From an uncultured Muribaculaceae bacterium (GTDB lineage: Bacteria > Bacteroidota > Bacteroidia > Bacteroidales > Muribaculaceae): DNA of 14,952 bases. The position numbers were made by a program, and so were the translations under genes. The notes beneath the pieces are model-generated. The model saw nothing but the letters and a program-made list of their open reading frames with translations, was not told the DNA's origin and made no database searches. Shown here piece after piece: positions 6,672-14,905 of the stretch. The stretch's first letter is position 1. Every line of letters starts with the position of its first letter. Location of the stretch: assembly GCA_910584545.1 (NCBI GenBank), contig CAJUBC010000051.1:1-14952 (forward strand), read 5' to 3'.

Positions 6672-8081
6672 TTACTGTTTGTGGAGAATGCTTTCCTTCT
6701 GCAGACGCGCTATCACGGATCCAAGGATGCCGTGGACAAACGAGCCGCTCTTCGAGGTGCTGTAGCTTTTAGCCAACTCGATATACTCGTTTACACTCAC
6801 GGTAAGAGGTATCTTCGGAAAATTGAGAATCTCTCCGATGGCAGTAATGAGCACCACCACATCCATGAAAGCCAGACGCTCCTTGTCCCAGTTCGCCCCG
6901 TCGAGGGCCTCGTCCACATAACGGCGGTAGGTCTCCTTGTTGCGGAGCACTGCGTAAATCAACTGACGTCCGAAAGCGGCATCCTCCTCATCCTTATATT
7001 TCTCGAGTATGAAATCGCCGCCGGTTCCCGCCTTCTCCTCCATGCGTCTGAGAGTCTTGACCACAAACGTCCCCATGATGTCGATATCGTCGTTCCAGAA
7101 AACGGACTTCTCCTCAAGGGTCTCGAGCAAGACAGGGCTGGTGAAAATCACCTTGCGGAAAAGCTGACGCCACAGCTCGCAATCGTCGTTCAGGTCGGCT
7201 GACGGAGCGGCCATGTATTCCTTATATATGTCTGATTCGAGCACGGCCTTCAGCAGCGACTCCATGAGAAGATGGTCATCGGGCATCCAGTCTATCCTGT
7301 TCTTCTGGATGTATGCGTTTACGGCAGGGCTCTCGCGGATCAGACGTGCCACCCGGTTTTCCACAAACCTCATGTTGGGATTCAGGTCCTCATCAGTGCG
7401 CAGATGTCTGTGACGGCGGTCATCGAGACGGCGCTCCTGCATGGCGGTGAGTTCAACCGGAATCATGAGAAGCCTGAAATAAAGCTCCCTTGCCTTGTCG
7501 AGACTCTGCTCAAGAGCGCGGACCACCTCATCCACATTATCCTGCGAAGCAAGGAAATTGGAGAATGTCCTGTTGAGCATTCCCTGCATGGTCTCCACTC
7601 CCTTGAGTGTATAATTAACACGGTTCGGAATAATCGAGGTCAGTAGCGGCGACGGCATGATCACCATATTGAGGAGATTGGTCCAAACCATCTCCTCAGC
7701 AGCCGGCACATCACGGTCCAGATCCTTAAGGAATGACTTGTAGACGCCTGAATCCTTCACTGTCTGCGCCAAGCCCTCCACTATGCCATCGAAAGGAAAC
7801 GGCTCGGAAGAATACTTGAGCATGAGCGATTTCACGCGCTCATCCATCAGCAACCGCGAGATAAAACGCGTCTGCGCAAGAGGATACTCGCCACGACGGC
7901 GCTCCACCTCACGCGACAGCTTTATCAGCAAGACAAGCATGTCGAGGTACAGCGAATATGCGAACCGCTTCTCCTTTGTCGGTGCCGAAGGGTTGGATTC
8001 GATTGAAAACTGTTTTTCCACAAGAAGAAAGGAATACAGCGTCTGTATCACCTTTATTCTAATCAAGATTCGATTTATCAT
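6672..8081 (-). CDS. nusB: Transcription antitermination factor NusB, enlarged
   Basis: NusB binds boxA RNA with NusE (S10) in rRNA antitermination. The NusB fold is at the C-terminus (about 365-462), with RLAFMDVVVLITAIGEIL, FPKIPLTVSVNEYIELAKSYS and SKSGSFVHGILGSV. The N-terminus MINRILIRIKVIQTLYSFL is also typical of the phylum. At 469 residues it is much longer than the roughly 310 I recall for Bacteroides NusB. The extra length is an additional copy of the helical middle region: residues about 41-172 and 198-346 align with each other (see findings). The second copy, with LESDIYKEYM and VFWNDDIDIMGTFVVKTLRR, is the one like other Bacteroidetes. First gene of its operon, with its own promoter. 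The frame is intact, so the enlargement is not an assembly break. Confidence 0.9.
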   Translation of the reverse strand: MINRILIRIKVIQTLYSFLLVEKQFSIESNPSAPTKEKRFAYSLYLDMLVLLIKLSREVERRRGEYPLAQTRFISRLLMDERVKSLMLKYSSEPFPFDGIVEGLAQTVKDSGVYKSFLKDLDRDVPAAEEMVWTNLLNMVIMPSPLLTSIIPNRVNYTLKGVETMQGMLNRTFSNFLASQDNVDEVVRALEQSLDKARELYFRLLMIPVELTAMQERRLDDRRHRHLRTDEDLNPNMRFVENRVARLIRESPAVNAYIQKNRIDWMPDDHLLMESLLKAVLESDIYKEYMAAPSADLNDDCELWRQLFRKVIFTSPVLLETLEEKSVFWNDDIDIMGTFVVKTLRRMEEKAGTGGDFILEKYKDEEDAAFGRQLIYAVLRNKETYRRYVDEALDGANWDKERLAFMDVVVLITAIGEILNFPKIPLTVSVNEYIELAKSYSTSKSGSFVHGILGSVIARLQKESILHKQ

Positions 8082-8097
8082 AACTCTTTATAATAAC

Positions 8098-8114
8098 CTC
8101 CGACTCCACGGAGT
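8098..8114. promoter_or_regulatory. Palindromic leader element before nusB
   Basis: ACTCC-AC-GGAGT (8103-8114) is an inverted repeat just downstream of the implied nusB transcription start. On the minus strand the first arm can instead pair with CGGAG (8102-8098), so two mutually exclusive 5-bp stems are possible. They could be an operator, a small leader switch, or chance. Confidence 0.3.
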
Positions 8115-8123
8115 AATCGTATG

Positions 8124-8155
8124 CAAATTTAAGGTTTTTCGGCCAACTGACCAAA
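8124..8155 (-). promoter_or_regulatory. Promoter of the nusB-yajC-ybbR-coaE-DUF5606 operon
   Basis: Minus-strand TTTG (8155-8152), 20-nt spacer, TAAATTTG (8131-8124): a full match to the Bacteroidetes sigma-ABfr consensus TTTG/TAnnTTTG. It sits in the 97-nt gap between rlmB and nusB, the only sizeable gap in the gene run, and gives a leader of about 35-40 nt. Confidence 0.8.
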
Positions 8156-8178
8156 TTAATTTTATACCGGGCGGGACA

Positions 8179-8943
8179 TCAGTTTTTTCCGGAACATGCG
8201 CTTCCGTCCGCGCGTCTCTGCCTTACAGCCTCATAAATCATGACCCCGGCAGCCACCGACACGTTTAATGATCCTATGTTTCCCGCCATCGGAATGGCGG
8301 CTAATCTGTCGCAAAGCCTCAGCACCTCATCGGAAATACCGGTCTCTTCATTTCCCATAACAATTGCCACCGGTACGGTATAGTCAATCTCCGTATAGTC
8401 CACCGCGCCTTTCTCGGTGGCTCCGACCACCATCACACCGTTTTCCTTCAATGCCTTCACCGCCGCTACGACATCATGCTCGCGACACACGGGAAGATAG
8501 AAGAGAGCTCCGGCCGAAGTCTTGACGGCATCGGGAGTGACCGAGACGCTGTTGCGCTCCGGTATCACTATCGCGTCGACTCCCGCACAGTCAGCCGTGC
8601 GGCCTATCGCACCGAAATTTCGGGTATCGGTCAGACCGTCGAGCACCACTAAGAACGGATTGCGTCCCTCCTCATAAAGGGCCGGCAACACATTGTCGAG
8701 CTTATGATAGACCACCGGTGACACCAGCGCCACCACTCCCTGATGATTCTTCATAGTTATGCGGTTCAGGCGTTCCACCGGAACTCTCTGCATAACGACG
8801 CCATACTCCCGGATCCTTGCAAACAGTTCCTTCGACAGTTCTCCTGTGAGGTCTTTTCTGACTAGGACCTTGTCAATGCTTTTACCGGCTTCCAGAGCCT
8901 CTATCACCGCTCTGATTCCAAATATATAATCGCTTTTCTGCAT
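8179..8943 (-). CDS. rlmB: TrmH/SpoU-family RNA 2'-O-methyltransferase, RlmB-like
   Basis: SPOUT-class ribose methyltransferase, 254 residues, using S-adenosylmethionine. The N-terminal substrate-binding domain (about 1-80) begins DYIFGIRAVIEAL, the RlmB/TrmH pattern. The catalytic knot has motif 1 DTRNFGAIGRTADCAGVDAIVIP (106-128, with Asn109 and Arg115), motif 2 IVMGNEETGIS (194-204) and motif 3 IPMAGNIGSLNVSVAAG (218-234). RlmB makes Gm2251 in 23S rRNA; a tRNA target cannot be excluded from sequence alone, but length and N-domain favour RlmB. It lies 31 nt after recN, probably in the dnaN transcript. The C-terminal RADGSACSGKN is a short polar tail. Confidence 0.88.
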   Translation of the reverse strand: MQKSDYIFGIRAVIEALEAGKSIDKVLVRKDLTGELSKELFARIREYGVVMQRVPVERLNRITMKNHQGVVALVSPVVYHKLDNVLPALYEEGRNPFLVVLDGLTDTRNFGAIGRTADCAGVDAIVIPERNSVSVTPDAVKTSAGALFYLPVCREHDVVAAVKALKENGVMVVGATEKGAVDYTEIDYTVPVAIVMGNEETGISDEVLRLCDRLAAIPMAGNIGSLNVSVAAGVMIYEAVRQRRADGSACSGKN

Positions 8944-8974
8944 TTTCTTTGTTTTAGATTTGATTCCTGGCCTC

Positions 8975-10666
8975 TCAGGATTTCAGCAGGTCGCGGGCTG
9001 CTGCAAGAGCGCTCTCCTTCACCTCCGAACCTGAAAGCATCGAGGCTATCTCCTTCACCCTTTCCTCCTCTGTAAGTCGCTTCACATTGGTGAAGGTACG
9101 CGACTCGTCGTCACGTTTGTACACCTTGAAATGAGCGTTACCCTTGGCTGCCACCTGAGGCAGATGGGTGATCACAAGCACCTGCATGTCATTCCCCATA
9201 TCGCGCATCATCGCTCCCATCTTATCGGCGATCTCGCCCGATACGCCTGTGTCGACTTCATCGAAGATTATGGTCGGCAGGTTCATCTTGCCGGCAAGGA
9301 TAGCCTTGAGACTCAGCATCATCCTCGACACCTCTCCGCCAGACGCCACATCGGCGAGCGGCTGCAGGCGACCGTTCTTATTGAACGAGCAGAGGAACTC
9401 CATGTAGTCCTGTCCGGCAGGGCCGAGCTTAGCAGTCGACTGTCGCGCCTCGAACGACAGATTAGAAAGGCCGAGAGGTCGTGCCGTTTCAGTTATAAGC
9501 CTTGATAGACGTCCCGCACCGACCACACGGCTATCCGTGAGGGCCGCGGCCACTTTCTTCAGCCGTCGCGCGGCCTGCCGCGACTGCTCCTCAAGCTGGG
9601 GAAGTTCCGTTCCCTCGCCACCGATATTCGAAAGTTTCCGGTGCAGTTCATCCCGGAGATCAACGAGTTCGTCAGCCTCCTTGACCCTGAAGTTCTTCAC
9701 CGCCTCGTAATAGCTGTTCATGCGTGCGGAAAGCCGGGCAAGTTCCGTCGGATCGGAGTCAACTTCCTCAGCCATGTCGCATACGGTCTCGTAGATATCC
9801 TTAAGCTCTACAGTCAGCGAGGCGAGACGACGCAGGATGTCGGCATTCTCGGCCTCCGCCCCGAACAGAGAGAAATCCACCTTGGCGGCCTCTGCCCCTG
9901 CCTCGGAGAGGAGGGTGAGCGCTCCGGCATCACCGGTGCCGAGCATAGCGCCCATGGTCCGGAGTCTGTCGCGTATCTCATCGGCATCGCTGAGCACCTC
10001 GAAACGGCGCTCTATTTCGGCGAGTTCGCCACGGTGCGGCTTCAGCTTGTCGAGCTGCTCGACCTGGAATTTCATGAAATCGGCATTCTCGGCCGATTTA
10101 GATATCTCCTCCCGCAACGCCTTCAGACGCCTCCGGATGTCGACATACGCCGCGAATTCCTTACGGTAATCATCAAGCTGCGAGCGGTTGTCAGCCAACA
10201 GGTCGACCACGCGCAACTGTTCGGCAGGATCTGACAACTTGGCATTGGCATGCTGCGAATGAATATCGATCAGGCGGGAGGCCACGAGAGATAGTGTCAG
10301 CAGGGTCACCGAGCGGTCGTTGATATAGACTTTCGACCTTCCCGATGCCGAAATCTCGCGGCGGATTATCACTTCATTTCCCTCGCGTCCCTGCGAATCT
10401 GTGTCCACCCATTCAATGCCTCTCTCTTCGAATATCTGGCGCAGATCCGGATCGACATCCACAAAGATAGCCTCCACTTCCGATTTTCGGCTGCTGTCGC
10501 CGATCACGCGGGTATCAGCGCGGCCTCCGAGCAGAAGAGAGAGAGCTCCGAGCATTATCGACTTTCCGGCACCCGTCTCACCCGTGATGATGGTCAGACC
10601 GGGCCCGAACTCAAGTTCGAGGCGGTCAATCAGCGCGTAATTCGTTATTCTTAATGTCTTAAGCAT
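8975..10666 (-). CDS. recN: DNA repair protein RecN
   Basis: SMC-like ATPase for double-strand break repair, cytoplasmic and nucleoid-associated. 563 residues, normal length. Walker A is GETGAGKS (29-36), and IDIHSQHANAKL (133-144) is the RecN-specific block. A coiled-coil zone spans about 160-400, interrupted near 230-270. The ABC signature SGGEVSRMMLSLKAIL (442-457), Walker B TIIFDEVDTGVSG (465-477) and switch ITHLPQVAAKGN (499-510) are all intact. It lies 29 nt after the DUF4835 gene and 31 nt before rlmB. No LexA-type site is evident in these short gaps, so it appears to be transcribed with the upstream genes and not from its own SOS promoter. Confidence 0.96.
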   Translation of the reverse strand: MLKTLRITNYALIDRLELEFGPGLTIITGETGAGKSIMLGALSLLLGGRADTRVIGDSSRKSEVEAIFVDVDPDLRQIFEERGIEWVDTDSQGREGNEVIIRREISASGRSKVYINDRSVTLLTLSLVASRLIDIHSQHANAKLSDPAEQLRVVDLLADNRSQLDDYRKEFAAYVDIRRRLKALREEISKSAENADFMKFQVEQLDKLKPHRGELAEIERRFEVLSDADEIRDRLRTMGAMLGTGDAGALTLLSEAGAEAAKVDFSLFGAEAENADILRRLASLTVELKDIYETVCDMAEEVDSDPTELARLSARMNSYYEAVKNFRVKEADELVDLRDELHRKLSNIGGEGTELPQLEEQSRQAARRLKKVAAALTDSRVVGAGRLSRLITETARPLGLSNLSFEARQSTAKLGPAGQDYMEFLCSFNKNGRLQPLADVASGGEVSRMMLSLKAILAGKMNLPTIIFDEVDTGVSGEIADKMGAMMRDMGNDMQVLVITHLPQVAAKGNAHFKVYKRDDESRTFTNVKRLTEEERVKEIASMLSGSEVKESALAAARDLLKS

Positions 10667-10695
10667 TTTTCAATGGGATTCTGTCTGATAAAGCC

Positions 10696-11616
10696 TTATT
10701 GCTCAGGATTCTTTATTTTATCGAGCCTCTGCTGCTCGGTGGGATATAGAGGCTGGAGTATTTCGTAGGCTTTAGTCCGCTCGGTCTCGGGAGCTTTGGA
10801 ATAGACATTCACGAGCTCGTCGAGCTTAGCATCTCGGAATATGGAAAGCGCCACCGACATAGGTGCGTTGTCTCCTATCTTCTTTATCTCCTCGAGCGAC
10901 TCCGTGATGACCGCCCTGCCCTTGTCGGGACTTGTCACCATCTCGTCGAGACCCTTGCGGTGATAGTTGTAGAGAAGGTTCCTGATTCCCGACGTGTTGC
11001 TTTCCGTATAGGAATTCAGCACGGCGGCCCGGTTCTTGTTGTCCTCGAACGTGCGCCAGCCAATTTCTCCGCTCGACTGCTGTTGCTGGACAATGCTCTG
11101 CGCGCGGTCATAGAACCGCTGGCCGCCGAGCGGCGAGAAACTGTCGAAATCTATCCCCAGGAATAGATTCGCATAATAGTCAAGAATAGCAGTCAGATTG
11201 TTTTCCGACATATTCTCGTTGTAGATCAGCGGATCTCCCTCGCGATAGTCGAATTCAATCTTCTGGTCGCGGAAATTGAAGAGCGTCGTGGTGTAGGTAC
11301 TGTTGTAAACAGGCCTTGACAGCTGCACCTGCAGGTCTCCCTTCATCCTGTCGTCGGAATATTCCGCTATTGTGAAAAAGAGACGGCATTCTATCTTCTC
11401 CTGAGGAGAGAATGTGGCGTCGCTGAACTTAGTCTCGTTCATGTACGTGTTGAGTGCTTCCTTGAGAGTCTCGAACACGTTTTTGTTAGTGCCTTCTATC
11501 TGCTGTGAATTCACATCAACTGTGGCGCGGAATTCCTGGGCGTTGGCACAGAAGCGGCCGCCGGCTGCAATCAGCACCGCCGCGCAAGCTTTCTTTATCG
11601 CATCAGTATTCGTCAT
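10696..11616 (-). CDS. DUF4835 (PorD-like) exported protein
   Basis: 306 residues with an N-terminal signal peptide (residues 1-26, ending FCANA before QEF), so periplasmic or envelope-attached. The mature protein begins EFRATVDVNSQQIEGTNKNVFETL, followed by LNTYMNETKFSDATFSPQEKIEC, which is the DUF4835 pattern. The central part LTAILDYYANLFLGIDFDSFSPLGGQRFYDRAQSIV is well conserved in the family. I recall it being named PorD and linked to type IX secretion in some Bacteroidetes; nothing else here supports a type IX system, so that role is not assigned. It lies between coaBC (20 nt) and recN (29 nt), an order I associate with Bacteroidales generally. Confidence 0.85.
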   Translation of the reverse strand: MTNTDAIKKACAAVLIAAGGRFCANAQEFRATVDVNSQQIEGTNKNVFETLKEALNTYMNETKFSDATFSPQEKIECRLFFTIAEYSDDRMKGDLQVQLSRPVYNSTYTTTLFNFRDQKIEFDYREGDPLIYNENMSENNLTAILDYYANLFLGIDFDSFSPLGGQRFYDRAQSIVQQQQSSGEIGWRTFEDNKNRAAVLNSYTESNTSGIRNLLYNYHRKGLDEMVTSPDKGRAVITESLEEIKKIGDNAPMSVALSIFRDAKLDELVNVYSKAPETERTKAYEILQPLYPTEQQRLDKIKNPEQ

Positions 11617-11636
11617 AGTCAGTTATGGTCTGTCAG

Positions 11637-12863
11637 TTATCGTTCGCATTCAGCATCGACGTTGCCTCTGAATCTCAGCATGGCGTCCACGATGTCGCGC
11701 GCCACCTCACTCTTGCTTTTCAGAGGAAACTCAGTGACGCTACCTTCGCGTGCGAAGATTGTGATCTTATTTGTATCGGTGCGAAATCCCGCACCTTTGT
11801 CGCGCAGGGAATTCATCACTACCATATCGAGATTCTTTTTCTCGAGTTTATGGGCAGCGTTGATGCGTTCGTTGTCGGTCTCGAGAGCGAAACCGACAGT
11901 GGTCTGTCCCGCCCGTTTCATCTTGCCGCAGAGTGCGGCGATGTCTGGATTGCGCACCATGCGGATTGTCATCTCATCGGCATTCTCACGCTTGATTTTC
12001 GATTCAGCAGTTTCGGCGGGACGGTAGTCGGCTACCGCAGCTGCGAAAACAGCGACATCGGCATTGGCAAACGCCTTCCGCGCAGCCTCGCACATTTCCA
12101 CCGCGCTCTCCACATCGACCCTATGGATGGATGGATTAACCGTTGAAAGCGACACCGGGCCGGCCACGAGTGTAACTTCCGCACCGCGCGACGCGCACTC
12201 TTCGGCAATGGCGAAACCCATTTTTCCACTGGAGTAATTGCCTATGTACCGTACCGGGTCTATACGCTCGCATGTAGGACCGGCAGTTATCAGCACCTTC
12301 ATCCCCTCCATGTCGCAGGAACGAGAGAAATACTCTTTTATCCGGCTCACGATCTCTTCCGGCTCCGCCATTCTTCCCTTGCCGCTCAGCCCGCTTGCAA
12401 GCTCACCAGAACCAGGCATGACGATCTCCACACCGTCGCGGCGCAGCTGCTCTATGTTCCGCTGCGTGGAGGGATGAGCCCACATATCGAGGTCCATCGC
12501 AGGTGCAACCATCACATGCTCCTTGGCGGAAAGGTAGGTGGTCACCAGCATATTGTCGGCCACGCCTGTTACCATTTTCGCCATTGTCGATGCTGTGGCG
12601 GGGGCAATGACCATTAGATCCGCCCATAGTCCGAGCGATACATGACTGTGCCATTCCCCGGTATTGGCGGTGAAGAAGTCACAGACCACAGGGTGCTGGC
12701 TGAGCGCCGAGAGAGTCACCGGAGTAATGAATTCCTTGCCATTCGGAGTGATCACCACCTGCACCTCCGCACCTTCCTTTACAAGAAGACGGAGGAGGAA
12801 CACCGACTTATAGGCCGCTATTCCTCCGCTGATTCCTAATACGATATGCTTTCCTTTCAACAT
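11637..12863 (-). CDS. coaBC: Bifunctional phosphopantothenoylcysteine decarboxylase/synthetase
   Basis: Two steps of CoA synthesis: ligation of cysteine to 4'-phosphopantothenate (CoaB, C-terminal) and FMN-dependent decarboxylation (CoaC, N-terminal). I place the start at 12863 (408 residues, MLKGKHIVLGISGGIAAYKS), 10 nt after the exonuclease stop. The open frame reaches 12902, but its first 13 residues are basic and overlap the upstream gene. CoaC shows the FMN loop GISGGIAAYKS (10-20), active-site His74 (HSHVSLGLWAD) and PAMDLDMW (121-128). CoaB begins at MEGMKVLITAGPTCERIDPVRYIGNYSSGKMG, with AAAVADYRPA and the KKNLDMVVMN block. Two canonical E. coli residues differ: Asn125 becomes Asp124 and Cys158 becomes Ser157 (see findings). 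Cytoplasmic; coaE for the last pathway step lies about 6 kb downstream. Confidence 0.95.
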   Translation of the reverse strand: MLKGKHIVLGISGGIAAYKSVFLLRLLVKEGAEVQVVITPNGKEFITPVTLSALSQHPVVCDFFTANTGEWHSHVSLGLWADLMVIAPATASTMAKMVTGVADNMLVTTYLSAKEHVMVAPAMDLDMWAHPSTQRNIEQLRRDGVEIVMPGSGELASGLSGKGRMAEPEEIVSRIKEYFSRSCDMEGMKVLITAGPTCERIDPVRYIGNYSSGKMGFAIAEECASRGAEVTLVAGPVSLSTVNPSIHRVDVESAVEMCEAARKAFANADVAVFAAAVADYRPAETAESKIKRENADEMTIRMVRNPDIAALCGKMKRAGQTTVGFALETDNERINAAHKLEKKNLDMVVMNSLRDKGAGFRTDTNKITIFAREGSVTEFPLKSKSEVARDIVDAMLRFRGNVDAECER

Positions 12864-12873
12864 AAGTATATGC

Positions 12874-13653
12874 TTACTTCCGCCGTTCCGCCTGCGCTTC
12901 ATAGAAGAGGCGGGTGGCTACATCCTTGCTGTTTTTAGGGAAATCTCCCTGCATCATCCAATGATAGAACGAAGGTTCACGGCGAAATATTTCCTTGACG
13001 GGACGGTCCCTGTACTTTCCGAAATTGAAAACAGGTTCATCCTTGTCGTTAAGCACAAACCGGGCCGCGAGGTCCACGTTTCGACCTATTCTCGAGAACT
13101 CAGCGAGTGCTTCCACGTCGTTCTCGAGTTCCGGATAGCGTTCGAGCTGTCCGAGAAGCACCTCGTATGTAGCGCGTGTATCGGCCACAGCTGAATGCGC
13201 ACCCTCCAGATTCTTGCCGCAGTAGAACTTATACGCCGCGACAAGTGTGCGCTGCTCCATCTTGTGGAAAATGTTCTGCACGTCGATGAATCGACGTCCG
13301 GAGACATCAAAGCTGATGCCGGCACGGGCGAATTCCTCAATCAGCAGGGGGACATCGAACTTATTGCTGTTGTACCCGGCTATGTCGCAACCTTCGAAAA
13401 TGTCCGAAAGCGACTTGGCCACCTGACGGAACGAGGGACAGTCGCGCACGTCATCGTCGGTGATGTGGTGTACCTTGGTACTTTCCTCCGGGATATGCAT
13501 CTCCGGATTGATGCGGCGACTCTTCTCCTCGTCGGGACGGCCGTCGGGATATATCTTGATGTAGCTGAACTCCACTATCCGGTCCTTGGTGACATTGGTG
13601 CCGGTGGTTTCCAGATCGAAAAAGATGATGGGGCGGGTCAGATTCAGTTTCAT
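12874..13653 (-). CDS. DEDDh 3'-5' exonuclease (DnaQ superfamily) with C-terminal DUF3820-like domain
   Basis: 259 residues. Residues 8-170 form the exonuclease fold with all DEDDh residues visible: Asp13 and Glu15 in FFDLETTG, Asp100 in GYNSNKFDVPLL, and His153 and Asp158 in HSAVADTRAT. The C-terminal part (about 207-240, FNFGKYRDRPVKEIF then FYHWMMQGDFP) matches the small domain found after ExoX-type nucleases (DUF3820-like). It probably removes 3' ends in repair or proofreading. Its start overlaps the dnaN stop (ATGA), so it is likely translated together with the sliding clamp, which suggests a functional link. It is not the DNA polymerase III epsilon subunit with certainty; no clamp-binding peptide was identified by eye. 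Confidence 0.9.
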   Translation of the reverse strand: MKLNLTRPIIFFDLETTGTNVTKDRIVEFSYIKIYPDGRPDEEKSRRINPEMHIPEESTKVHHITDDDVRDCPSFRQVAKSLSDIFEGCDIAGYNSNKFDVPLLIEEFARAGISFDVSGRRFIDVQNIFHKMEQRTLVAAYKFYCGKNLEGAHSAVADTRATYEVLLGQLERYPELENDVEALAEFSRIGRNVDLAARFVLNDKDEPVFNFGKYRDRPVKEIFRREPSFYHWMMQGDFPKNSKDVATRLFYEAQAERRK

Positions 13654-14774
13654 ATCACCTGCATTGGCATTTGAACGATAACTATATCCTCACCCTCGCT
13701 CTTCTCAGCCGGCGTATAGAGTCCCGGACGTGCAGGATCGGAGAGGAGCAGGCGGATTTCATTCTCCTTGAGATTACCGAGAATCTCCACCATGTACTGG
13801 CCGTTGAATCCGATGGTCATCTCATTCCCCTCGTAGGAACATGTGACGCGCTCTTCGGCCGATGTGCTGTAGTCATAGTCCTGGGCAGAGATTATAACCT
13901 CATTGGGCTGTATGTTGAGCACCACGAGTTTGGAGCTCTTCGAAGAGAAGAGGTTTACGCGGCGCAAAGCACCCATGAGCGTTTCGCGGTCGACCTCGAG
14001 ATTGAAGGGATTGTTCTCCGGTATCACTCGGCGGTAGTCGGGATAATTGCCATGGATGAAAAGACAGGAAATAAAATACTCGCCGAACTCGAAGAGGCCG
14101 CTCTTGGAATCGAACGATACGCGTATGTCGACATCCTCGCTGGTGATGAGCGAGCGGATGATGTTGGCCACCTTGGCGGGCATGATGAAGTGCGCCTCAA
14201 GCCCGGGAGCTTTCGCGCGGTTCACATAGCGCACGAGCTTATGGGTGTCGGAGCTGACGAAAGTGATGTCCTCCTCATGGATGTCCCAGTAGATACCTGT
14301 CATGATCGGGCGTACGGTGTCGACGCTCACCGCGAAGCAGGTGTTGTCGAGACCCTTCTTCACCATATCGGCCGGAACGGTGAATTCCACCCTTTCCTCG
14401 GTGGACTGTGCCGGACGCGGATATTCATCGGCCGACACGCCCATGAAGTTGAAATGCCCGTTGAGGAAACGGAGGTCTACTTCCTTGGTGTCGTCGTTGA
14501 TGTAGAAGGTGAGGGGCTGGTTGGAGATTTCCTTGGTTATCTCAAGAAGGCGCTTGGCGGGGATGGCAATAGCCCCCTCTCCTTCCAGATCAGTTATAGG
14601 CACATAGACCGTGAGTACGTTCTCGGAGTCGGAGCCGGTGATGCTCAGGCGGTCGCCGCCCACTGTGGAGAGCAGAAAATTGTCGAGTATGGAAAGAGCG
14701 TTTTTCCCGTTTATGACCTTGCTTGCGGCCTGAAGGCGCTGCTGGAAAATCTTTCCGTCAACATTGAATTTCAT
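13650..14774 (-). CDS. dnaN: DNA polymerase III beta subunit (sliding clamp)
   Basis: Ring-shaped processivity clamp, a homodimer of three-domain subunits. 374 residues, full family length, with domains at about 1-120, 125-245 and 250-374. Recognisable blocks are MKFNVDGKIFQQRLQAASKVI at the start, LSILDNFLLS, AIPAKRLLEITKEI, LDNTCFAVSVDTVRPIMTGIYWD, SLITSEDVDIRV, FIHGNYPDYRRVIP and GFNGQYMVEIL near the end, closing in VQMPMQVI. It is the first gene of the right-hand run, 4-nt overlapped by the exonuclease, and is served by the promoter at 14816-14846. dnaA is not next to it in this window, so the dnaA-dnaN pairing of many bacteria is absent here, as is usual in Bacteroidales. Confidence 0.97.
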   Translation of the reverse strand: MKFNVDGKIFQQRLQAASKVINGKNALSILDNFLLSTVGGDRLSITGSDSENVLTVYVPITDLEGEGAIAIPAKRLLEITKEISNQPLTFYINDDTKEVDLRFLNGHFNFMGVSADEYPRPAQSTEERVEFTVPADMVKKGLDNTCFAVSVDTVRPIMTGIYWDIHEEDITFVSSDTHKLVRYVNRAKAPGLEAHFIMPAKVANIIRSLITSEDVDIRVSFDSKSGLFEFGEYFISCLFIHGNYPDYRRVIPENNPFNLEVDRETLMGALRRVNLFSSKSSKLVVLNIQPNEVIISAQDYDYSTSAEERVTCSYEGNEMTIGFNGQYMVEILGNLKENEIRLLLSDPARPGLYTPAEKSEGEDIVIVQMPMQVI

Positions 14775-14815
14775 CGTATATAGCGTAATAATTTATTCCA
14801 ATAAAGATTTACCTG

Positions 14816-14846
14816 CAAATATAACGATTTACACGGAAATTTCAAA
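14816..14846 (-). promoter_or_regulatory. Promoter of the dnaN operon
   Basis: Minus-strand TTTG (14846-14843), 19-nt spacer, TATATTTG (14823-14816): a full consensus match for the Bacteroidetes primary sigma factor. The implied leader is about 35 nt to the dnaN ATG at 14774. Confidence 0.8.
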
Positions 14847-14905
14847 ACTGTGAGGCACCATTTTTAATAATATAAACAAAAAAGTCCCGGTTGCGTGAGA
14901 GGGCA

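Noticed and set aside
8082..8178. boxA or riboswitch in the rlmB-nusB gap
   Set aside because: No boxA-like sequence and no recognisable riboswitch core; only the promoter and short stems are present.
12864..12902. Longer coaBC start (MKRRRNGGSKHIL...)
   Set aside because: It overlaps the 3' end of the exonuclease gene and adds basic residues absent from the family. The ATG at 12863 is 10 nt after the upstream stop and matches family N-termini.
13671..14783. 370-codon open frame on the plus strand lying antisense across almost all of dnaN
   Set aside because: It mirrors the dnaN codon pattern of a GC-rich gene, resembles no family I know, has no promoter or leader, and dnaN itself is unmistakable.
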